Shown here in pieces: positions 59,640 to 64,000 of a DNA stretch of 64,000 bases. The notes under the pieces were generated by a model. That model saw only the letters and a list, made by a program, of their open reading frames with translations. It did no database searches and had not been told where the DNA came from. How positions within the stretch are numbered: position 1 is the stretch's first letter; each line of letters opens with the position of its first letter. Source of the stretch: CAVWNR01 sp963756525. GTDB lineage: Bacteria > Actinomycetota > Actinomycetes > Mycobacteriales > Jatrophihabitantaceae. The translations under genes and the position numbers were made by a program. The stretch spans positions 62,001-126,000 of the forward strand of contig CAVWNR010000001.1 of the NCBI GenBank assembly GCA_963756525.1. Direction: 5' to 3'.

Positions 59640-60464
59640 TCAGAACGGCGACGCGCGCCAGAACCGGAACAGGTCGTAGCCCACCGCCCAGAGTGCGCCC
59701 GGCGCGCCGCTCGCGTCGTAGAGGCGCTGCACCAGGTCGAAGAACCACGCGTTGAGCCGGCCGATCTGCAGCAGCACGTAGACGCCGAGCATGCCCCAGG
59801 GCTTGATGGGCTCCAGCGAGCGCACGGTCTCCGGGGCCAGGTACGGCTCGATGATCGCGTACCCGTCCAGTCCGGGGATGGGCAACAGGTTCAGCACGGC
59901 CGCGCTGACCTGCAGGAAGCCCAGGAACGCGAGCCCCGCCCAGAATCGCAGATGGTCGCCGCCGTGACCGCGGGCCACGCCGAGGATGATCACTGCGAAG
60001 AGCACGTTGGACGCCGGCCCGGCCGCGGCCGCGAGGCTGCGCTGCGCGCGGGTGCGGAAGGTGTGCGGGTGCAGGTACACCGCTCCGCCGGGCAGCCCGA
60101 TGCCGCCTTGCAGGATGAAGAGCAGGGGCAGCACCACGGACAAGAACGGGTGTGCGTACTTCAGCGGGTTCAAGGTGAGGTATCCGGCGGCCTCCACGCT
60201 CGTGTCGCCGGCCCGGTGCGCGGCGTAGGCGTGCCCGAACTCGTGCAGACACAGCGAGACGACCCACCCGGCGGCCACCAGCAGGAACACGCCGACCCGC
60301 CCGGTGCGGCCGGTCGCGTCCGTCCACGCCAGAAAGCCGCCGAGCACCGCCAGCCCCACGACGCCGAGGAACACCGGGCTGGGCCGGACGCCGCGGCGCC
60401 GGCTGCGTCCCGCCGCGGCATACATGGCCCCGACAGTACGGTCCGGCGCGAGCGTGTCGCTCAT
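59640..60464 (-). CDS. Site-2 protease family membrane metalloprotease
   Basis: M50 (Rip/SpoIVFB-like) intramembrane protease; 274 aa with about six hydrophobic segments. The zinc motif HEFGH is in SLCLHEFGHAYAAHRAGD and the second motif (third zinc ligand Asp) in NLLPIPGLDGYAII. No CBS or PDZ domain is present. ATG at 60464 is the first supported start; ATG at 60425 would remove 13 residues. It diverges from ruvC with 58 bp between the starts, so the SOS box of ruvC lies in its promoter region too. Targets are unknown. Confidence 0.9.
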   Translation of the reverse strand: MSDTLAPDRTVGAMYAAAGRSRRRGVRPSPVFLGVVGLAVLGGFLAWTDATGRTGRVGVFLLVAAGWVVSLCLHEFGHAYAAHRAGDTSVEAAGYLTLNPLKYAHPFLSVVLPLLFILQGGIGLPGGAVYLHPHTFRTRAQRSLAAAAGPASNVLFAVIILGVARGHGGDHLRFWAGLAFLGFLQVSAAVLNLLPIPGLDGYAIIEPYLAPETVRSLEPIKPWGMLGVYVLLQIGRLNAWFFDLVQRLYDASGAPGALWAVGYDLFRFWRASPF

Positions 60465-60495
60465 GCGCCGGCCGGGCGCCGACCCGTAGGCTGCC

Positions 60496-60507
60496 GAACA
60501 GGCGTTC
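60496..60507 (+). promoter_or_regulatory. SOS (LexA) box upstream of ruvCAB
   Basis: GAACAGGCGTTC, flanked by C and GA, matches the actinobacterial SOS box CGAAC-N4-GTTCG. It lies 15 nt before the ruvC start and just after TAGGCT (60487-60492), a possible -10 box, so LexA would cover the transcription start. ruvCAB induction by DNA damage is well known for the family. Confidence 0.85.
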
Positions 60508-60522
60508 GAGGAAGGGTGGCGG

Positions 60523-61038
60523 ATGCGCGTGCTCGGCGTCGACCCGGGAATGACCCGGTGCGGGATCGGCGTGGTCGACGGCGCGCCCGGGCGCCCGCCC
60601 GCGCTCGTCGACGTGCAGGTGGTCCGCACCCCGTCCGACGCCGACGTCGGCGCCCGGTTGATGGTGGTCGACGACGCGCTCGCCGCGGCGATCGCTCGCT
60701 TCGCGCCGGACGTGGTCGCCGTCGAGCGGGTGTTCAGCCAGCACAACGTCCGCACCGTCATGGGCACCGCCCAGGTGTCCGGCCTCGCCATCGTCGCGGC
60801 CACGCGCGCCGGCGTGCCCGTGGCGCTGCACACGCCCAGCGAGGTGAAGGCGTCGGTTACCGGGTCGGGCTCGGCCGGCAAGGCGCAGGTGGCGGCGATG
60901 GTCACCCGGTTGCTGCGGCTGACCGACCCGCCCCGCCCCGCCGACGCGGCCGACGCGCTGGCGCTGGCAATCTGCCAGCTGTGGCGCGGCGCGGCCCGCG
61001 CGAGATACCAGACGGCCCTGGCAGGGAGGACGAGATGA
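60523..61038 (+). CDS. ruvC: Holliday junction resolvase RuvC
   Basis: Endonuclease cutting Holliday junctions in the RuvABC pathway; 171 aa. The acidic residues are Asp7 in LGVDPGMTRCGIGVVDG, the Glu in VVAVERVFSQHNVRTVMGTA, and the Asp pair in ADAADALALAICQLW. AGGAAGGG lies before the ATG. The stop overlaps the first ATG of a repeated mini-ORF array leading to ruvA, so ruvC and ruvA are about 90 bp further apart than a simple overlap would give. Confidence 0.97.
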   Translation: MRVLGVDPGMTRCGIGVVDGAPGRPPALVDVQVVRTPSDADVGARLMVVDDALAAAIARFAPDVVAVERVFSQHNVRTVMGTAQVSGLAIVAATRAGVPVALHTPSEVKASVTGSGSAGKAQVAAMVTRLLRLTDPPRPADAADALALAICQLWRGAARARYQTALAGRTR

Positions 61039-61130
61039 TCGCCGAGCGACATCTTGTGGAGCGAGCATGATTGCCGAGCGACATGTTGTGGAGCGAGCGT
61101 GATTGCCGAGCGACATCTTGTGGAGCGAGC
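61035..61130 (+). repeat. Three tandem 32-bp repeats forming a chain of 11-codon ORFs before ruvA
   Basis: Copies at 61035-61066, 61067-61098 and 61099-61130 differ at only a few bases. Each begins with ATG or GTG plus ATT/ATC-GCC, the same codons that open ruvA. Each ends with GTGGAGCGAGC, which puts GGAG 5 nt before the next start. The three ORFs (61035-61070, 61067-61102, 61099-61134) encode MIAERHLVERA, MIAERHVVERA and MIAERHLVERA. Each overlaps the next start by 4 bp, the first overlaps the ruvC stop and the last overlaps the ruvA GTG. Ribosomes could pass down the chain by termination-reinitiation. Confidence 0.9.
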
Positions 61131-61739
61131 GTGATTGCCAGCGTGCATGGCGTGGTGGCCGCGCTAGGCCCCGACGGCGCGGTGGTGGAGGTGGGCGGCG
61201 TCGGGCTTGCGGTCTCCTGCTCGCCCGGCACGCTGGCCCGGCTGCGGGTCGGCGAGCCGGCCAGGCTGGCCACCAGCCTGGTCGTGCGCGAGGACTCGCT
61301 GACCCTGTACGGCTTCGCCGACGACGACGAGCGGTCGCTGTTCGAACTGCTGCAGACCGCCAACGGGGTCGGCCCCCGGCTGGCGCAGACGATCCTCGGG
61401 GTGCTCCCGCCGCGAGAGGTGCGCCGAGCGATCGCGACGGGCGACCTGGCCGCACTGTCTCGGGTGCCCGGCATCGGCCGCAAGAGCGCCGAACGGATCG
61501 TGCTGGAGCTGCGCGATCGGATCGGCTCGATCGACGGATCGCAGGCCGCGCCGGACCTCGCCGGCATCACCGCGGTCGCCCCATGGCGAGAGCAGCTGCG
61601 CCATGCGCTGGCCGGGCTCGGCTTCACCGGCAAGGAGGCCGGAGACGCGATCGACGCGGTGGCCGCCGACGCCGGCGACACCCCGGACATCCCGGTCCTG
61701 CTCCGCCAGGCCATCCAGCTGCTGGGCCGCACCGGATGA
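61131..61739 (+). CDS. ruvA: Holliday junction branch migration protein RuvA
   Basis: Junction-binding subunit of the RuvAB branch migration motor; 202 aa. The OB fold starts VIASVHGVVAALGPDGAVVE. The helix-hairpin-helix motifs are LFELLQTANGVGPRLAQTIL and LSRVPGIGRKSAERIVLELR. The C-terminal domain III ends IPVLLRQAIQLLG. The GTG is set by family alignment (MIAS-like start) and by GGAG 5 nt upstream in the last tandem repeat. ATGA overlap with ruvB. Confidence 0.97.
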   Translation: MIASVHGVVAALGPDGAVVEVGGVGLAVSCSPGTLARLRVGEPARLATSLVVREDSLTLYGFADDDERSLFELLQTANGVGPRLAQTILGVLPPREVRRAIATGDLAALSRVPGIGRKSAERIVLELRDRIGSIDGSQAAPDLAGITAVAPWREQLRHALAGLGFTGKEAGDAIDAVAADAGDTPDIPVLLRQAIQLLGRTG

Positions 61740-62794
61740 CCGAACCCAACACAGGGGGCGACCCCAAGGAGGATCTCGTCTCCCCGCTCGCGGTCGAGCC
61801 GGAACGCGAGGTCGAGGCGAGCTTGCGGCCCAGGCGGCTGGCCGAGTTCCCCGGCCAGCCGAAGGTGCGCGAACAGCTCGAGCTGGTGCTGGCGAGCGCG
61901 CTGCGGCGCAACCGCCCGCCCGACCATGTCCTGCTCTGCGGACCGCCCGGGCTCGGCAAGACCAGTCTCGCCATGATCATCGCCACCGAGCTCGGAGCCG
62001 CGATCCGGGTCACCAGCGGCCCGGCGATCGAGCGGGCCGGTGACCTGGCAGCGCTGCTCACCAGCCTGGGCGAGGGCGAAGTGCTCTTCATCGACGAGAT
62101 CCACCGCATCGCCCGCCCTGCCGAAGAGCTGCTCTACATGGCGATGGAGGACTACCGCGTCGACGTCGTGGTGGGCAAAGGGCCCGGCGCGACCGCGATC
62201 CCGCTCGACCTGGCAGCGTTCACACTGGTCGGGGCCACCACCCGTGCTGGCCTGCTGACCGGCCCGTTGCGCGACCGCTTCGGCTTCACCGGCTACCTGG
62301 ACTTCTACGACACGGCCGACCTCGAGCTCATCCTGCGACGGTCGGCGTCGCTGCTCGGCGTGCCGCTCGCCGACGACGGCGCCGCCGAGATCGCCGGACG
62401 CTCGCGCGGCACGCCGCGCATCGCGAACCGGCTGCTGCGGCGGGTGCGCGACTACGCCGAGGTCCGCGCCGACGGCATCGTCACCGAGCAGATCGCGCGC
62501 GAGGCGCTGGCGGTCTACGACGTCGACGAGCTGGGCCTGGACCGCCTCGACCGCGCAGTGCTCGACGCCCTCGTGCGCCGCTTCGGGGGCGGCCCGGTGG
62601 GGATCGGCACGCTCGCGGTCGCCGTGGGGGAGGAGGCGGAGACGGTCGAGGAGGTCGCCGAGCCCTTCCTCGTCCGGGCCGGGATGCTCGCCCGCACCCC
62701 GCGTGGACGGGTCGCGACACCGGCGGCGTGGGCGCACCTCGGCCTGGTCGCTTCGCGCGACTCCGCATTCGGCCCGACCCTTTTCGACGACTGA
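61736..62794 (+). CDS. ruvB: Holliday junction ATPase RuvB
   Basis: Hexameric AAA+ motor that drives branch migration with RuvA; 352 aa. It has RPRRLAEFPGQPKVREQLEL, Walker A LLCGPPGLGKTSLAMIIATE, Walker B VLFIDEIHRIARPAEELLY, the RuvA-contact hairpin region VVGKGPGATAI, sensor LVGATTRAGLLTGPLRDRFG with the Arg finger, and the winged-helix C-terminal domain. Translationally coupled to ruvA. It is the last gene of the SOS-box operon; yajC has its own upstream region. Confidence 0.98.
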   Translation: MTEPNTGGDPKEDLVSPLAVEPEREVEASLRPRRLAEFPGQPKVREQLELVLASALRRNRPPDHVLLCGPPGLGKTSLAMIIATELGAAIRVTSGPAIERAGDLAALLTSLGEGEVLFIDEIHRIARPAEELLYMAMEDYRVDVVVGKGPGATAIPLDLAAFTLVGATTRAGLLTGPLRDRFGFTGYLDFYDTADLELILRRSASLLGVPLADDGAAEIAGRSRGTPRIANRLLRRVRDYAEVRADGIVTEQIAREALAVYDVDELGLDRLDRAVLDALVRRFGGGPVGIGTLAVAVGEEAETVEEVAEPFLVRAGMLARTPRGRVATPAAWAHLGLVASRDSAFGPTLFDD

Positions 62795-62886
62795 GCTGGG
62801 CGGGCGCTGAGCGCCTCGGGCCGATCCGGCACAGCGGCAGCGCCTACACTCGCAGCACGCCAGCCGTCGACGTTCGGGGATCGCTT

Positions 62887-63318
62887 GTGAGTTATGTGCC
62901 CATCATCATCATCGGCGCGCTGCTGATCGGCATGCTTCTGCTGTCGCAGCGCAACCGGCAGCGGGCCGCGACCGCCGACGCGCAGCGCAGGGCGACGATC
63001 GGCTTCGGTACCGAGGTCATGACGACATCCGGGCTATACGGAACGGTCACCGGCGTGAACGACGAGGACGACACCGTCCAGCTGTCGGTCGCGCCGGGCG
63101 TCGAGGTGAAGTGGGCGCGGGCCGCGCTGCGCGACGTGAACGCGGTGCCGAACCGCTACCGCAGAGCCACGAACAACGGTGGCACCGACAACGGTGGCAT
63201 CAACAACGGTGGCATCAACAACGGTGGCATCAACAACGGTGGCCCCTACAACGGTGGCCCCTACATCAGAGGCACAGAGCAGGCTGACGAGCCGCCCGAG
63301 GACCGCCCGCGGGGCTGA
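62887..63318 (+). CDS. yajC: Preprotein translocase subunit YajC with repeat-rich tail
   Basis: Single-pass membrane protein associated with SecDF; 143 aa. A membrane helix (VPIIIIGALLIGMLLLSQRN) precedes the conserved YajC domain (GTEVMTTSGLYGTVTGVNDE, VQLSVAPGVEVKWARAALRD). From about residue 96 the protein consists of pentapeptides such as NNGGI, followed by an acidic end, which is not typical of the family. GTG at 62887 is the likely start; TACACT (62845-62850) is a possible -10 box. secD follows 114 bp later, as usual. Confidence 0.92.
   Translation: MSYVPIIIIGALLIGMLLLSQRNRQRAATADAQRRATIGFGTEVMTTSGLYGTVTGVNDEDDTVQLSVAPGVEVKWARAALRDVNAVPNRYRRATNNGGTDNGGINNGGINNGGINNGGPYNGGPYIRGTEQADEPPEDRPRG
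63172..63261 (+). repeat. Six 15-bp in-frame repeats in the YajC tail
   Basis: Units of the type AACAACGGTGGCATC run six times; units 3 and 4 are identical and the others differ by one or two codons, giving NNGGT, DNGGI, NNGGI (twice), NNGGP and YNGGP. The low divergence suggests recent slippage expansion. Confidence 0.92.
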
Positions 63319-63432
63319 ACCCTCGGGCCGGTTCGCGGCTGGGCCTGCCCTGAACGTCCGCGTGCATAATGCGCCGGGCACCCCGCACCGGCGAGCGCTC
63401 GCCGGCCACATATCGTCGAGGAGACCAACCCC

Positions 63433-64000
63433 GTGGCAGCACCACCCACCGGCACGCTTCGCGTCGGGCGCTACTTCCTGGCGCTCGTGGCACTGCTTGT
63501 GGTGCTGTACGCGCTCGTGTTCCTGCCCGGTGAGCGGCACACCCCGAAGCTCGGCCTCGACCTCGAGGGCGGAGCCCAGGTCATCTTCAAGGCGCAGACC
63601 CAGGAGGGCGGCAAGACTCCGTCGAAGTCGGCCATGGACGAGGCGCGCCAGATCATGGAGAACCGGGTCAACGGCACCGGCGTCTCGAACGCCACGGTGG
63701 TGATCCAGGGCAGCGACCAGATCGTCGTCTCCATCCCGGGCAAGAAGACCAGCGACATCGCCCAGCTCGGCCAGGCCGCCCAGCTCAACTTCCGTGCCGT
63801 CGTCATGCCACCCGTGGCGGCGCCGTCCGCGGCCGCCACGACGAGCCCGACGCCGACCTCGGCGCCGACGCCGACCGGCACCTCGGGCACGCGAGCCCCG
63901 ACTACCTCGGCCGGACATCCGGCCAGCACACCGACCGGGTCGGCGCACGCCGGGCAGGCAGACTCCGCGCGCCCGCTGGCCGCCGCGACACCGACCCCGA
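63433..64000 (+). CDS. secD: Protein translocase subunit SecD (5' part, cut by window end)
   Basis: First 189 codons of SecD, the proton-driven partner of SecYEG. A membrane helix (YFLALVALLVVLYALVFLPG) is followed by GLDLEGGAQVIFKAQTQ, the SecD signature after TM1, and the P1 domain (ARQIMENRVNGTGVSNATVV, QIVVSIPGKK). A Ser/Thr/Pro-rich insertion then begins at about residue 125 and continues to the window edge, as in other actinobacterial SecD proteins. GTG start with GAGGAG 9 nt upstream. CATAAT (63365-63370) is a possible -10 box. Confidence 0.95.
   Translation, partial: MAAPPTGTLRVGRYFLALVALLVVLYALVFLPGERHTPKLGLDLEGGAQVIFKAQTQEGGKTPSKSAMDEARQIMENRVNGTGVSNATVVIQGSDQIVVSIPGKKTSDIAQLGQAAQLNFRAVVMPPVAAPSAAATTSPTPTSAPTPTGTSGTRAPTTSAGHPASTPTGSAHAGQADSARPLAAATPTP

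Noticed and set aside
61035..61134. Regular repeats resembling a small CRISPR array
   Set aside because: The units are directly tandem with no unique spacers, overlap coding starts and stops exactly, and no cas genes are present.

Overview
This window is a continuous piece of chromosome from a high-GC actinobacterium. The evidence is the strong GC bias at third codon positions, many GTG starts, and genes typical of that phylum: ftsZ-yggS-sepF-yggT-divIVA, a class II-like ileS with a T-box leader, a phosphatidylinositol-mannoside (PIM) gene block, a PriA-type HisA with no trpF, DUF1918, DUF2277, DUF3048 and a 13E12-type HNH protein. Gene order partly matches mycobacteria and Frankiales-like actinomycetes (lspA-rluD-dnaE1; hisDCBHAF; hisI-trpE-trpC-trpB-trpA-lgt; pgsA-patA-pimA; pdxS-pdxT-yebC-ruvCAB-yajC-secD). 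I cannot name the genus. No tRNA, rRNA, insertion sequence, prophage or CRISPR array is visible. About 63 protein genes are supported.

Layout. 1-4 kb: cell division and polar growth (ftsZ, yggS, sepF, yggT, divIVA). 4.4-8 kb: ileS on the minus strand behind an isoleucine T-box. 8-16.5 kb: a DksA-like protein with a Lys/Ala-rich tail, lspA, rluD, trehalose synthesis (otsA/otsB, convergent) and dnaE1. 16.5-22.6 kb: a PadR-controlled DrrAB-type ABC exporter, membrane proteins, an amidohydrolase and a LON-domain protein. 22.7-27.7 kb: a six-gene his operon joined by 4-bp overlaps. 27.8-30.2 kb: a two-component system, then sppA. 31.9-43 kb: hisI-trpE-TrpX, a second two-component system, trpC, an SOS-type HNH gene and a membrane-anchored protein, then trpBA. 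43-48.3 kb: lgt, a VIT-type transporter and a phosphotransferase/LLM/SDR/FabG run. 48.4-52.3 kb: ffh and an EF-G-like GTPase. 52.4-57 kb: PIM synthesis plus LemA- and DUF3048-type proteins. 57-62.8 kb: pyridoxal phosphate synthase, yebC, a site-2 protease and ruvCAB. 62.9-64 kb: yajC and the start of secD.

Regulation that can be read directly: an isoleucine T-box with a Shine-Dalgarno-sequestering hairpin; a PadR promoter with its operator over the -10 box; LexA-type SOS boxes before the HNH gene and before ruvC; and a recurring layout with a TANNNT-like -10 box ending 6-7 nt before the start codon, which suggests many leaderless mRNAs. Two divergent gene pairs share very short promoter regions of this type.

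The most unusual structures are: three tandem 32-bp repeats between ruvC and ruvA that create a chain of 11-codon ORFs, each overlapping the next by 4 bp and each copying the ruvA start; two copies of a 47-bp palindromic element more than 37 kb apart; a probable CTG start for hisH; a 19-codon ORF coupled on both sides in the PIM block; and a DksA-like zinc finger with three cysteines instead of four.
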